Assembly: GCF_030817355.1 (NCBI RefSeq)
Contig: NZ_JAUSZH010000001.1
Span: 2,226,501-2,290,500 of the forward strand
From: Streptomyces sp. V1I1
GTDB lineage: Bacteria; Actinomycetota; Actinomycetes; Streptomycetales; Streptomycetaceae
DNA: 64,000 nucleotides
Direction: 5' to 3'
Positions 9,441 to 20,580 of the stretch are shown piece after piece. Made by a program: the position numbers and the translations under genes. The notes beneath the pieces were generated by a model that made no database searches, had not been told where the DNA came from, and was given only the letters and a program-made list of their open reading frames with translations. Numbering within the stretch: position 1 is the stretch's first letter; every line of letters begins with the position of its first letter.

Positions 9441-11894
9441 TCAGGCGCGCAGCACCGCCTCCAGCGCACGGGCCGTCTCGGCGGCCTCCTCGGCCGGCAG
9501 CGGTGCCCCTTCCGGGCCCGTCACATAGAAGGCGTCGACGGCGTTCGCGCCGAGCGTGGAGACATGGGCGCTGCGCACCCGTAGCTCCGCTTCGTCCAGC
9601 GCGCGGCCGATGCGGTGCAGCAGCCCGGGGGCGTCGTGGGCGCGGACCTCGATCACGGTGGCGAGCCGGGAGCCCGCGGGCGCGACGGTCACGCGCGGGG
9701 GCGGGGCCTGGACCCCGCGGCGGCGCGGATAGGCGGCCTCCCGCTCGGCGAGCCTCGCCGGGATGTCGAGCGAGCCGTCCAGGGCCCGTACGAGATCGGC
9801 GCGGAGCCGGGCAGCCTGCGGCAGGGAGCCGTACTCCGCCGCCACCCGCCAGCTCAGCAGCAGTACGCCACCGGGCCCGCCGAGTTCGCTGGGCACGTCG
9901 ATGGAGCGCAGGTCGGCGGCCCGGACGGTCAGCCGGTGCAGGGCCAGCACGCCGGCCGCCGCGGGCAGCACCCCCGGCTGGTCGGGCAGCGCGATCAGCA
10001 GCTCGACGCCGACGGGTTCGGGTTCGTCGCCCGCCGGCTGCTCGGTCTGGGCGTGCAGCGCGAGCACCGGTTCGCCGGTACGCAGCGCCTCGATGGCGAG
10101 ACGTTCCTGCTCGGCGCTCGGCGCGGCGGGCTCCGGCTCGATCGGCGCCGCGCCCGCGAGGACAGCCGCGACCCGTTGCACCAGGTCGCCGACGAGCGAA
10201 CCACGCCAGGAGGACCAGGCGGCGGGCCCGGTGGCGAGTGCGTCGGCCTCGGTCAGGGCGTGCAGCAGCTCGAGCGTGCCGGCGGATCCGACGACCTCGG
10301 CGACGGACGCGACCGTGGCCGGGTCGTCCAGATCGCGCCGGGTGGCCGTCTCGATGAGCAGCAGGTGGTGGCGTACGAGCGTGGCGATGACGGCCACATC
10401 GGCGCGGTCGAATCCGATCCGGGTGGCGACGTCCTTGGCGATGGTCTCGCCCGCCACCGAGTGGTCCCCCGGCCAGCCCTTGCCGATGTCGTGCAGCAGG
10501 GCCGCGATCAGCAGCAGATCGGGGCGGCCCACCCGGCGGGTCAGCGCGGAGGCCTTGACCGCCGCCTCGACGAGATGCCGGTCGACGGTCCAGGTGTGTA
10601 CGGGGTTGCGCTGTGGCCGGCACCGTACGCGCTCCCAGTCGGGCAGCAGCTGGGTGATCAGGCCCTCGGCCTCGAGCGCCTCCCAGACCCCGATCGTCGA
10701 CTCCCCCGCGCCGAGCAGGGTGAGGAGTTCCTCGCGGGCTTCGGCGGGCCACGGCACAGGCAGCGGGCGGGCGGTGGCTGCGAGCCGCCGTACCGCGTAC
10801 AGGGAGATCGGCAGCCCGGACTGGGCGGCGGCCGCGGCGGCCCGCAGCGGGAGCACCGGGTCGCGTTCGGGCCGCGCTGCGCGGGCGAGCACCACCTCGC
10901 CGTCCTGCTCGACGACGCCCTCGGCGAGGGGGCTGCGCTCGGGCTGGGTGCCGCGGCCGCCGCCCAGCATCGCCCGCAGCCGGGGCCGTACGGCGCGTGA
11001 CCTGAGTACGCGGTTCACCTCGCGCCAGGTGACGTCCGTGGCGTACGAGACGGTGCGCGCCGCTTCGTACACCTGCCGCAGCAGCGCGTCGGCGTCCAAC
11101 AGGCCGAGATCGGCGGCGACTTGGTCCTGCTCCTGCAGGGCGAGCCGGTCGGTGGCGCGCCCTGTGGTCAGATGCAGCGCGTCCCGGGCGTCCATCAGCG
11201 TCCGGCGGGCTTCGTTGAGCCCTTCGCGGGGCGCGTCGGCGAGCCAGGAGGCGGCGACGGCGCGCAGTGCGGTGGCGTCCCGCAAGCCGCCGCGCGCCTC
11301 TTTCAGGTCCGGCTCCAGGAGGAACTGCAACTCGCCCTGGCGCTCGGCCCGTTCGCGGCAGAGCTCGTCCAGCTCGGGCAGCCGCTTGGGGGCCTGGTTG
11401 CGCCAGTCGGCCAGCACGGCGGTGCGCAGCCCGGTCAGCAGACCCAGATCGCCCGCGACATGGCGCGCGTCCAGCAGCCCGAGCTGCACCTTGAGGTCTT
11501 CGCCCGCGGTCTTGCGGGCCTCGCCGGGAGTGCGTACGGAGTGGTCGAGTGCGAGCCCCAGATCCCACACCGGGTACCACATCCGGTCCGCGAGGGCGGC
11601 GATGTCACCCACGTCCGCCCGCCCGTCGTGCAGCAGGAGCAGATCGAGGTCGCTGCGCGGGGAGAGTTCGCCGCGCCCGTAACCGCCGACGGCGACGAGC
11701 GCCGTGCCCCGTACCCCGGCCTCCAGACAGGCGGTGGTGAACAGCGCGTTCAGCCAGTCGTCGGTCAGTCTGGCCAGGGCAGCACGGCGCGGCGGCCCGG
11801 ACTGCGCCTTCTCGTTGAGAAGGCGCAGCCGGGCCGCCGCATAGCCGCTGGGTCCCGAGTCTTCCGCTTCGGTGGTCACATCAAGGCTCGTCAC
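9441..11894 (-). CDS. glnD: [Protein-PII] nucleotidyltransferase/hydrolase GlnD
   Basis: GlnD adds and removes a nucleotide on the PII protein in response to glutamine; in Streptomyces it adenylylates GlnK/PII. The GTG at 11894 has AGGAG 7 bases upstream and gives an 817-aa protein; the frame is open farther upstream but lacks family sequence. Domains in order: nucleotidyltransferase with GGYGRGELSPRSDLDLLLL (the G-S-x-D-x-D catalytic core), a helical linker, an HD hydrolase domain with LLLIAALLHDIGKG and VRHHLL, and two C-terminal ACT domains (one starting VELLIALPDQPGVL, the other TVIEVRAHDAPGLLHRIG) that sense glutamine. It is the last gene of amtB-glnB-glnD. Confidence 0.95.
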   Translation of the reverse strand: MTSLDVTTEAEDSGPSGYAAARLRLLNEKAQSGPPRRAALARLTDDWLNALFTTACLEAGVRGTALVAVGGYGRGELSPRSDLDLLLLHDGRADVGDIAALADRMWYPVWDLGLALDHSVRTPGEARKTAGEDLKVQLGLLDARHVAGDLGLLTGLRTAVLADWRNQAPKRLPELDELCRERAERQGELQFLLEPDLKEARGGLRDATALRAVAASWLADAPREGLNEARRTLMDARDALHLTTGRATDRLALQEQDQVAADLGLLDADALLRQVYEAARTVSYATDVTWREVNRVLRSRAVRPRLRAMLGGGRGTQPERSPLAEGVVEQDGEVVLARAARPERDPVLPLRAAAAAAQSGLPISLYAVRRLAATARPLPVPWPAEAREELLTLLGAGESTIGVWEALEAEGLITQLLPDWERVRCRPQRNPVHTWTVDRHLVEAAVKASALTRRVGRPDLLLIAALLHDIGKGWPGDHSVAGETIAKDVATRIGFDRADVAVIATLVRHHLLLIETATRRDLDDPATVASVAEVVGSAGTLELLHALTEADALATGPAAWSSWRGSLVGDLVQRVAAVLAGAAPIEPEPAAPSAEQERLAIEALRTGEPVLALHAQTEQPAGDEPEPVGVELLIALPDQPGVLPAAAGVLALHRLTVRAADLRSIDVPSELGGPGGVLLLSWRVAAEYGSLPQAARLRADLVRALDGSLDIPARLAEREAAYPRRRGVQAPPPRVTVAPAGSRLATVIEVRAHDAPGLLHRIGRALDEAELRVRSAHVSTLGANAVDAFYVTGPEGAPLPAEEAAETARALEAVLRA

Positions 11895-11920
11895 CCAGCA
11901 GCTCCTGTTCTGCTCTGCGT

Positions 11921-13614
<1,694 letters not shown>

Positions 13615-13920
13615 CGGCGTCTCCTCGTCGTCGGTGCGGCCGCGTGCGGGCGAAGCCTGTGCGGAAGGGCGGGCCGGTTATGCGCCCTAAAGTTGACGCA
13701 AGGCGGTTTCCGCCAATGCCGCACGATGTTTCGCCGCAGTGACGAAGAGGTCCGGCGTGTTACGCGGCGATGAACAGGTGGGTGGGGCGGGAGGGCCGGG
13801 AGTACCCTCTGCGCACATCACCAGCCGACCACGACGCCCACCCGCCTGACCTGGCACGGGGGAGCCGAGTCGGGTTGTTCGGGGTGAGCGTCGCGGCCGG
13901 GGCCTGGTGACGCCGCCCGC
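13615..13920. other. Intergenic region between amtB and nsdA
   Basis: This 306-bp gap holds the amtB promoter and GlnR-type box at its left side. Toward nsdA it contains the GC-rich downstream region of nsdA. No small ORF with a convincing start or RBS was seen. Confidence 0.6.
13706..13743 (-). promoter_or_regulatory. GlnR-box-like operator upstream of amtB
   Basis: On the minus strand the sequence reads GTCAC-n6-GAAAC-n6-CGGCA-n6-GAAAC, an 11-bp periodic set of half-sites. The known actinobacterial GlnR box is gTnAC-n6-GaAAC repeated in tandem. Three of four half-sites match and the third is poor. The position, 92-129 bp upstream of the amtB start, fits a GlnR-activated promoter used under nitrogen limitation. 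Confidence 0.75.
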
Positions 13921-15396
13921 TCAGACCGCTTCCGCGGTCTCGGGCAGCTGGGCGGTCAGCTGGTCGGTGAAGTGGGCGACCTCGGGAACGTCGCCGAAGT
14001 CCCGGGCCGCCGTGTCGACCGTCTTGCGCAACCGGGTGTTGACCCGCTCGGAGCGCACCCGCTTGGCGATCTTGAGCGCCTGGCCGGCCAGCTCCGTGGA
14101 CTGCTCGGGCTCCTTCTTGAGCAGATGGACCGTGGCCATGCCGACCAGGTTGAGTGCGTACGACCGCTGGTGCTCGTCGTCCTGGCCGAAAAGCTCGACG
14201 GCGCGCCGCATGACCGGCTCGGCGAGCGAGGCGTAGGTGGGGCTGCGGCCCGCCACATAGGCCAGATCGCGGTACGAGTGGGCGTTCTCCCCATTGAGCT
14301 CGGCCTCGGAGAAGAAGCGGATCCAGTCGGGCTCGGACTCGCCGTCGAGACCCGTGTCGGCGAAGGTGTCCTCGGCCATCCGGACGGCTCGCTTGCACTT
14401 GCTGGGCTGGCCCATGTTGGCGTAAGCGCGGGCCTCCATCGCATACAGCATCGCCTGGGTGCGCGGGGTCGCGCAGTCGCGGCTGCCGTACTGCGCGAGA
14501 TGGACGAGCTCCAGGGCGTCGTCGGGCCGCCCGAGGTGGATCATCTGGCGGCTCATGGAGGACAGGATGTACGAGCCGAGTGGCTTGTCGCCCGCCTCCT
14601 TGGCGGCGTGCAGGGCGAGCACGAAGTACTTCTGCGCGGTGGGCTGCAGTCCGACGTCGTAGCTCATCCAGCCGGCCAGCTCGGCGAGCTCGGCGGCGCA
14701 CCTGAACAGCCGCTGTGAGGTGGCCTGGGGCTGCGGCTCCTGGAGCAGATCGGTTACTTCGTGCAGTTGGCCCACGACCGCCTTGCGTCGCAGCCCGCCG
14801 CCGCACTGCGCGTCCCACTGTCGGAACATGGCGGTGGTGGACTCCAGCAGCTCCAGCTCGGGCTTGGAGAGCCTCGAAGCCCTGCGCAATGCGGCGAGAG
14901 GCACCTGCTGCCCCGGCTCACCGGGCGGGGAGGGCACCAGCCAGCGCTGCATCGGCTCGACGAGTGCGGGTCCCGCGGCCAGGGCGAGCGAGGTCCCGAG
15001 GAAACCGCGCCGCGCCAGCATCAGGTCGCTGCGCGAGAACTCGCTGAGCAGGGCGACGGTCTGGGTGCCCGCCCAGGGGAGATCCACCCCGGACACTGCG
15101 GGTGACTGATGCGCCGAGCGCAGTCCGAGGTCCTCGATGGCGACGACGGTGCCGAAGCGCTCGGAGAACAGCTCGGAGAGGATGCGCGGAATCGGCTCGC
15201 GCGGCTGCTCGCCGTCGAGCCACCGGCGTACGCGTGAGGTGTCGGTGCTGATGTGGTGTGCGCCCATCTGGCGCGCCCGGCGGTTCACTTGACGCGCGAG
15301 TTCGCCCTTCGACCAACCGCTGCGCACGAACCACGAGCTCAACTGCTCGTTCGGGCGCTTGCCGGCATCCGTACCGTTTGCGCCGCTGCCGTCCAC
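13921..15396 (-). CDS. nsdA: NsdA-type TPR regulator, negative regulator of differentiation
   Basis: This 491-aa protein matches what I know of NsdA, a Streptomyces TPR-containing negative regulator of sporulation and antibiotic production. The N-terminal ~70 residues form a helix-turn-helix-like region (LSSWFVRSGWSKGELARQVN, followed by DTSRVRRWLDGEQ). A hydrophobic stretch (GFLGTSLALAAGPALVEP) follows near residue 130. The C-terminal half is a helical TPR array with motifs such as ALHAAKEAGDKPLGSYILSS and AMEARAYANMGQ. The start is GTG with GGGGGCG upstream. It is transcribed alone, divergent from the primase-like gene. Identification rests on remembered family features and synteny with ftsY, amtB and glnD. 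Confidence 0.85.
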   Translation of the reverse strand: MDGSGANGTDAGKRPNEQLSSWFVRSGWSKGELARQVNRRARQMGAHHISTDTSRVRRWLDGEQPREPIPRILSELFSERFGTVVAIEDLGLRSAHQSPAVSGVDLPWAGTQTVALLSEFSRSDLMLARRGFLGTSLALAAGPALVEPMQRWLVPSPPGEPGQQVPLAALRRASRLSKPELELLESTTAMFRQWDAQCGGGLRRKAVVGQLHEVTDLLQEPQPQATSQRLFRCAAELAELAGWMSYDVGLQPTAQKYFVLALHAAKEAGDKPLGSYILSSMSRQMIHLGRPDDALELVHLAQYGSRDCATPRTQAMLYAMEARAYANMGQPSKCKRAVRMAEDTFADTGLDGESEPDWIRFFSEAELNGENAHSYRDLAYVAGRSPTYASLAEPVMRRAVELFGQDDEHQRSYALNLVGMATVHLLKKEPEQSTELAGQALKIAKRVRSERVNTRLRKTVDTAARDFGDVPEVAHFTDQLTAQLPETAEAV

Positions 15397-15825
15397 TGGA
15401 ACGCCCCCATCCGCTGAAGCCTTTGTCGCCCCGAACCCCTACCAGAATGCCGTGAGTTGAGACCGTCCGTGCGGAGGTTGCGCCCTACCGAACAGGAAAC
15501 CGAGTTGCCCCCGGCATACCCGCGGGTGCGCAAAGCTCCAGGGTTCGTGTACTGAAAGTAATCCCACGATCACCCCTCTCGCGAGCGCAATTGCAGAAAC
15601 GCCACCATTCGCCACCCCTTCGAATGAACTCCCTTGCCGCCGGGCGCGATTCACTTGACATACGACGATCAGGATGTGGCGGAGCGGTGCACACACAGGC
15701 GCGCAGCCTGGTCCGCACCACCCCTTGCGCCACTGTGCGCCACCTGACCTTTACCGGTTGCGACTCAGTGTCACGAGGAGACTTCGGGTCGTAACCACCG
15801 GCGATTCAGACCCGTTGGAGGGGGC
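15397..15825. other. Divergent intergenic region nsdA / primase-like gene
   Basis: These 429 bp have lower coding potential than the flanks and contain no convincing ORF. The region should hold both divergent promoters. I see no operator-like palindrome that I would name. Confidence 0.5.
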
Positions 15826-16467
15826 ATGGGCTTCACGATCGGCGGCATCCGGGAGATGCGGTCCGGCTCACGGCGCCGCGGCCGCACCACAGAGTGCACA
15901 GTGGTGGCCGAGTACACAGGGCTGTGGGGCTGGGACGTGGCGCCGGGGGCGCGAGCGGCGTCCGGCGAATGTTCCTGCGAGGCGGCGGACTGCGCGTCCC
16001 CGGGGGCCCATCCACTCGGCTTCGCTCCCGAGGTGCCCGCGGGCGCGACGCTGGACGAGGTCACAAAGGCGTTGTCCGAAGTGCCGGGCGCGTCGCTGCT
16101 GCTGCCGGTCGGCCGCACCTTCGACATCCTCGACATTGCCGCCCCGGCCGGCCGGCGGGCGCTGGTACGCCTGGAGCGGATGGGGCTGCCGATCGGCCCG
16201 GTGACGGCCACGCCGGACGGCCGCTGCCAGTTCTTCGTCGCCCCCGGCGCCGCCGACGAACTCCCGGACCTGCTCTACCGGATGGGCTGGGACGACGCGG
16301 ACCTGGACCTGCACTGCCTGGGCCCGGGCGCCCACATCACGGCCCCGCCGTCCGACCACGCGGGCCTGGGCCCGGTCAGCTGGCTGCGCCCACCGTCTCT
16401 GGACACGGCGCCGCCGGAGGCGCGACTGCTGTTGGGCACGCTGGCGTACGTCTGCCACCGTTCGTGA
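15826..16467 (+). CDS. Bifunctional DNA primase/polymerase N-terminal-like protein
   Basis: This 213-aa protein is related to the Prim-Pol (AEP) N-terminal domain family. It opens MGFTIGGIREMRSGSRRRG with a basic stretch. It then shows GLWGWDVAPGARAASGECSCEAADCASPGAHPLGF, the Cys/His block typical of these Streptomyces proteins, and the later block DLDLHCLGPGAHITAPPSDH. There is no helicase or full catalytic region, so polymerase activity is doubtful. An RBS (GGAGGGGGC) precedes the ATG. It is divergent from nsdA, an arrangement I believe is conserved in Streptomyces. Its function is unknown. Confidence 0.75.
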   Translation: MGFTIGGIREMRSGSRRRGRTTECTVVAEYTGLWGWDVAPGARAASGECSCEAADCASPGAHPLGFAPEVPAGATLDEVTKALSEVPGASLLLPVGRTFDILDIAAPAGRRALVRLERMGLPIGPVTATPDGRCQFFVAPGAADELPDLLYRMGWDDADLDLHCLGPGAHITAPPSDHAGLGPVSWLRPPSLDTAPPEARLLLGTLAYVCHRS

Positions 16468-16489
16468 GCCTGGGTCGGGCGGCCGATAC

Positions 16490-16532
16490 GGAAATGCCCG
16501 GCCTCGTCTGCACGACGTGGCCGGGCATTTCC
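16490..16532. terminator. Terminator between primase-like gene and ftsY
   Basis: GGAAATGCCCGGC (16490-16502) pairs with GCCGGGCATTTCC (16520-16532), a perfect 13-bp stem with a 17-base loop. It lies between the convergent ends of the primase-like gene and ftsY and can serve both. Confidence 0.8.
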
Positions 16533-16599
16533 TTGGGTACGTCATGACGCACCGCGAGCGGGTGCGCCTGCGGCGGGCTTGTTCCCCGCCCCGCGGCAG

Positions 16600-17823
16600 C
16601 TAGTCGCCGATCAGCGCATCCACGAACGCCTCCGGCTCGAACGGCGCCAGATCGTCCGGTCCCTCGCCCAGGCCCACCAGCTTCACCGGTACGCCCAGCT
16701 CCCGCTGCACCGCGATCACGATGCCGCCCTTGGCCGTGCCGTCCAGCTTCGTCAGCACGATGCCGGTGATGTCCACGACCTCCGCGAACACCCGCGCCTG
16801 CACCAGACCGTTCTGCCCCGTCGTGGCGTCCAGGACCAGCAGGATCTCGTCCAGCGGTCCGTGCTTCTCGACGACGCGCTTGACCTTGCCGAGCTCGTCC
16901 ATCAGGCCCGTCTTGGTGTGCAGCCGGCCCGCCGTGTCGATCAGTACGACGTCGGCGCCCTCGGCGATGCCCTCCTTGACCGCGTCGAACGCGACCGACG
17001 CCGGGTCGCCGCCCTCCGGGCCGCGCACCGTGCGCGCGCCGACCCGCTCGCCCCAGGTCTGGAGCTGGTCCGCGGCCGCCGCGCGGAACGTGTCCGCCGC
17101 GCCGAGCACCACGGAGCGGCCGTCCGCGACGAGCACCCGCGCCAGCTTGCCGGTCGTCGTGGTCTTTCCTGTGCCGTTGACGCCGACGACCATGACGACG
17201 CCAGGGGTGTCCAGACCGCTCTCGGTCTTCACCGCGCGGTCGAAGTCGGTGCCTAGCAGATGCAGCAGTTCCTCGCGCAGCAGGCCGCGCAGTTCCTCGG
17301 GCGTACGCGTACCGAGCACCCTCACGCGCTCGCGCAGCCGCTCGACCAGCTCCTGGGTCGGCGCGACGCCGACGTCCGCGGTGAGCAGGGTGTCCTCGAT
17401 CTCCTCCCAGGTCTCCTCGTCGAGGTTGTCTCGGGACAGGAGCGTGAGCAGCCCCTTGCCGAGCGTGTTCTGGGACCGGGCGAGGCGGGCGCGGAGCCTG
17501 ACCAGACGGCCGGCGGTCGGCTCGGGGATCTCGATCTCGGGGACCGGCGGCGCCGCGACGACCGGATCCTCGACGGCGGCCGGGGTCTCGACGGCCTCGG
17601 CGGCGTCGGGGAGGTCGACCTCCTCGATCGTGCGGCGTGGCTCTTCGACCGTCGGCGCCGCGTCCTCACCGACCTGAGGCTCGGCGGGCGGGGCAGTGAT
17701 GGTCGGCGTGCTCGACGGCGCCGAGGGCGGCAGCTGCTTCTTCTTGCGGCTGCTGACCACGAGCCCGCTGATCGCGCCGACCGCGACCAGGGCGATGACT
17801 ACAGCAAGGATGAGGATTTCCAT
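16600..17823 (-). CDS. ftsY: SRP receptor FtsY
   Basis: FtsY is the membrane-associated GTPase receptor for the SRP. The ATG at 17823 gives MEILILAVVIALVAVGAISGLVV, a true N-terminal transmembrane anchor as in other actinobacteria; a GTG 7 codons upstream is an alternative. A Pro/Ala/Glu-rich linker follows, then the NG domain with P-loop VNGTGKTTTTGKLA, DTAGRLHTK, TKLDGTAKGG and the C-terminal GLGEGPDDLAPFEPEAF. The length is about 407 aa. It pairs functionally with ffh at 7792-9342. Confidence 0.96.
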   Translation of the reverse strand: MEILILAVVIALVAVGAISGLVVSSRKKKQLPPSAPSSTPTITAPPAEPQVGEDAAPTVEEPRRTIEEVDLPDAAEAVETPAAVEDPVVAAPPVPEIEIPEPTAGRLVRLRARLARSQNTLGKGLLTLLSRDNLDEETWEEIEDTLLTADVGVAPTQELVERLRERVRVLGTRTPEELRGLLREELLHLLGTDFDRAVKTESGLDTPGVVMVVGVNGTGKTTTTGKLARVLVADGRSVVLGAADTFRAAAADQLQTWGERVGARTVRGPEGGDPASVAFDAVKEGIAEGADVVLIDTAGRLHTKTGLMDELGKVKRVVEKHGPLDEILLVLDATTGQNGLVQARVFAEVVDITGIVLTKLDGTAKGGIVIAVQRELGVPVKLVGLGEGPDDLAPFEPEAFVDALIGD

Positions 17824-17998
17824 AACCCACCCAGTATCGGCCACGACCGCTCACCCGCAGCAGCCCCGGAGGATCCCACAAGGCCCAGGACTCCATTTGG
17901 ACCTTTTGGGGGGTTCGGGCGATGCTGGTTGTTCAGGTCTTCTGCCGGCCGGCACTCCTCCCCCGGCGTCCCCCCGCCCCACTCTACGGAGCTCTTCC

Positions 17999-19456
17999 AT
18001 GCCCCACGCCTCCGAATCCGAAGGCGCGATAGAGACCCGTGGCCTCGAACCCGTCCCCGACGGCGAGCGCACCGGCCACGTACGCGAACTCTTCCCCACC
18101 TGGGTCGCAGCCAACATCAGCGTGTTGTTGCTCACGATGGGTGCGGGCCTGATCGTTTTCAACGGTCTGAACTTCTGGCAGGTGCTGGTCGTCGGAGTCG
18201 CGGCACCCCTCGTCTCGTACGGAATCGTGGGCCTGATCTCCATCGCCGGAAAGCGCGGCGGCTCCCCCGGCATGGCCCTGTCCCGCGCGGTCTTCGGCCA
18301 GCGCGGAAATCTCTTCCCCGGCTCGCTCATCTGGGTCGCGCGCTGGGGCTGGGAGACGATCAACGCGGTTACCGGCGCGTACGCCGTGCTGACCGTGCTG
18401 GATCTGCTCTTCGGCGTGGAGAGCAACACCGCGCTGATCGTCGTCACGCTGCTGGTCTTCGTCGCCTGCACGTTCCTGGTCTCCGGGCTCGGCATCAATG
18501 CTCTGCGCGTGTGCAGCAAGTGGTCGACATATCTCTTCGGCGCGTTCAGCGTGCTGGTGCTGGTCCATCTGGTCGCGAACACCGACTGGTCCGCGGTCTT
18601 CGGCAAGCCGGCCGGGTCGACGGCGATGATGGTCGCGGGTATCGGCACCATCGCGGCGGGCGGCATCAGCTGGGTCCCCTCGGGCCCGGACTTCACCCGC
18701 TATCTCCCGCGCGCCGCGTCCGGCAGGGCGATGGTCGGCTCGACGGTCGGCGGCGCCGGGATCGTCGTACTGCCGATGGTGCTGATGGGCGCGGTGATGG
18801 CGGTCTCGACGCCGGATCTGGCGAGCGCCACCGACCCGGTCGCGTTCATCGGCCAGATCCTGCCGATGTGGATCGCGGTTCCGTATCTCCTCATCGCGCT
18901 GGTGGGCATGCTGCTGATCAACTCGATGTCGATGTACTCGGCGGGCTTCACCGCGCAGACCCTGGGCATCAAGGTCCCGCGCGCCTGGGCGGTCAGCGTG
19001 AACGCCGTCATCAGCCTGGTATTCGGCTTCCTGCTGATGGTGGTGGCGACCAGCTTCATCGGCTCGTTCATCTCCTTCCTGACACTGCTCGCGGTGGCGT
19101 TCTCGGCGTGGATCGGCGTCTTCGGTGTGGACATGCTGCGCCGGCGCACGTACGACGGTGGGGCGTTGATGGATACCACGCGCACCAGCGCCTACTGGTA
19201 CCGGGGCGGCTTCGCCTGGCAGGCGATGACGGCGTGGGCACTCGCGCTGCTGGTCGGTCTGCTCTTCACCAAGGTCGACTGGTTCGCCGGTCCGCTCGCC
19301 CCGACCTGGATCGGGAAGCACGGCCTGGGCTGGGCGGCCACGATCGTCGTCTCGGCGGCGCTGTACGCGGTGCTGCCGCGCACCCGGTCCGCGGCGCCCG
19401 AGCCGATCCCGGCCGCTCCCGTCACAGAACCCGAGTCCACGACCCTGTCAATCTGA
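17999..19456 (+). CDS. NCS1-family nucleobase/cytosine permease
   Basis: This is a 485-aa membrane transporter of the NCS1 family (purine, cytosine, allantoin or thiamine/hydroxymethylpyrimidine type). The soluble N-terminus contains the family line LFPTWVAANISVLLLTMGAGL. About 12 hydrophobic helices follow, including GKRGGSPGMALSRAVFG near TM2-3 and GGISWVPSGPDFTRYLPR, a family signature. The ATG follows a GGAG RBS. It is divergent from ftsY and sits 59 bp upstream of the flavin-dependent oxidoreductase gene, so the two probably share a transcript. Substrate cannot be told from sequence. Confidence 0.85.
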   Translation: MPHASESEGAIETRGLEPVPDGERTGHVRELFPTWVAANISVLLLTMGAGLIVFNGLNFWQVLVVGVAAPLVSYGIVGLISIAGKRGGSPGMALSRAVFGQRGNLFPGSLIWVARWGWETINAVTGAYAVLTVLDLLFGVESNTALIVVTLLVFVACTFLVSGLGINALRVCSKWSTYLFGAFSVLVLVHLVANTDWSAVFGKPAGSTAMMVAGIGTIAAGGISWVPSGPDFTRYLPRAASGRAMVGSTVGGAGIVVLPMVLMGAVMAVSTPDLASATDPVAFIGQILPMWIAVPYLLIALVGMLLINSMSMYSAGFTAQTLGIKVPRAWAVSVNAVISLVFGFLLMVVATSFIGSFISFLTLLAVAFSAWIGVFGVDMLRRRTYDGGALMDTTRTSAYWYRGGFAWQAMTAWALALLVGLLFTKVDWFAGPLAPTWIGKHGLGWAATIVVSAALYAVLPRTRSAAPEPIPAAPVTEPESTTLSI

Positions 19457-19515
19457 CGCTGCGTCAGCTACCGTCCTCCTTCGCCACGTTCACACCGGCG
19501 GAGGGGGACGTTCCC

Positions 19516-20487
19516 ATGGCCTTCACAGTGGCCCGCTTCAATCTCGTCGATCCCGGCGCGACGCCCGATACCCTCGCGGCTCGCTATCGCGCCGCCCTGG
19601 AGATGGCCGCGTACGCCGACGACCGCGGCCTCGACACGATCCAGACCGAGGAGCACCACGGCGCCGAGAACAACTGGCTGCCGTCTCCCTTCGTCTTCGC
19701 CGGGGCGGTCCTCGGCTCCACGCGCCGGATCGCGGTCACCGTCTCCGCGATCATCGGTCCGCTCTACGATCCGCTGCGGCTGGCAGAGGACATCGCCGTA
19801 CTCGATCTGGTCGGCAAGGGCCGTCTGGTCACGGTCGCGGGCATCGGCTACCGGCCGGAGGAGTACGAGCAGTTGGGGGTGGAGTGGACCCGGCGCGGCA
19901 AGCTCCAGGACGAGCTGCTCGAGACACTGCTGACGGCGTGGACCGGTGAGCCGTTCACGTACCGCGGGCGGACCGTCCGGGTGACCCCGCGTCCGTACAC
20001 CCAGCCGCATCCGATGCTGCTGGTGGGCGGCTCCTCGCGGGCGGCGGCCCGGCGCGCGGCCCGGCTCGGGCTGCCGTTCTTCCCGAGCGCGCATCTGCCG
20101 GAGCTGGAGGCGTACTACCACGAGCAGCGCGAGCGGTACGGGACCGAGGGCTGGACGATGATGCCGGCGGAGAAGACGCCGCTCCTGCATCTCGCGGAGG
20201 ACCCGGACCGCGCGTGGGCCGAGTATGGCGGGTACTTCCTGCACGAGGCGCGGATGTACGCCTCCTGGCAGTCGAAGGACATCCGCTCCGCGGTTCGCTC
20301 GAAGGCGACGACGGTCGAGGAGCTGCGCGAAGAGGGCGTGTACCGGATCGTCACGCCGGACGAGTGCGTGGCGCTCGGCGGGGACAGCCTGGTGCTGCAT
20401 CCGCTGTGCGGCGGCATGCCGGTGGACGAGGGCTGGCGCAGCCTTCAGCTCTTCGCCGAGAGCGTGCTCCCCCGGCTCACTGGCTGA
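19516..20487 (+). CDS. LLM-class flavin-dependent oxidoreductase (luciferase-like)
   Basis: This 323-aa protein is of the bacterial luciferase-like monooxygenase / F420-dependent reductase fold. It shows DTIQTEEHHGAENNWLPSPF, the LLM active-site region with EEHH, then AGAVLGSTRRIAVTV, a long RLVTVAGIGYRPEEYE block, and PMLLVGGSSRAAARRAARLG. A strong RBS (GGAGGGGGA) precedes the ATG. It follows the NCS1 permease closely and may act on the transported compound or a derivative. Whether it uses FMN or F420 is not decidable here, although the window also carries a cofC-type F420 gene. Confidence 0.85.
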   Translation: MAFTVARFNLVDPGATPDTLAARYRAALEMAAYADDRGLDTIQTEEHHGAENNWLPSPFVFAGAVLGSTRRIAVTVSAIIGPLYDPLRLAEDIAVLDLVGKGRLVTVAGIGYRPEEYEQLGVEWTRRGKLQDELLETLLTAWTGEPFTYRGRTVRVTPRPYTQPHPMLLVGGSSRAAARRAARLGLPFFPSAHLPELEAYYHEQRERYGTEGWTMMPAEKTPLLHLAEDPDRAWAEYGGYFLHEARMYASWQSKDIRSAVRSKATTVEELREEGVYRIVTPDECVALGGDSLVLHPLCGGMPVDEGWRSLQLFAESVLPRLTG

Positions 20488-20506
20488 GCCTGCCCGACGC
20501 ACACGT

Positions 20507-20552
20507 ACTGCCCCGGCTCGAGGGCCTCTGGGAGACGCTGAGCCGGGGCAGT
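20507..20552. terminator. Terminator between LLM oxidoreductase and glcP
   Basis: ACTGCCCCGGCT (20507-20518) is perfectly complementary to AGCCGGGGCAGT (20541-20552). It lies between two convergent stop codons and can terminate both transcripts. Confidence 0.8.
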
Positions 20553-20580
20553 TCCGTGGTGAGGAGAGGGGCAGCGGGGA

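Noticed and set aside
15439..15696. Minus-strand ORF of 85 codons upstream of nsdA
   Set aside because: Its codon use and composition differ from genes, and it lies in the nsdA promoter region.
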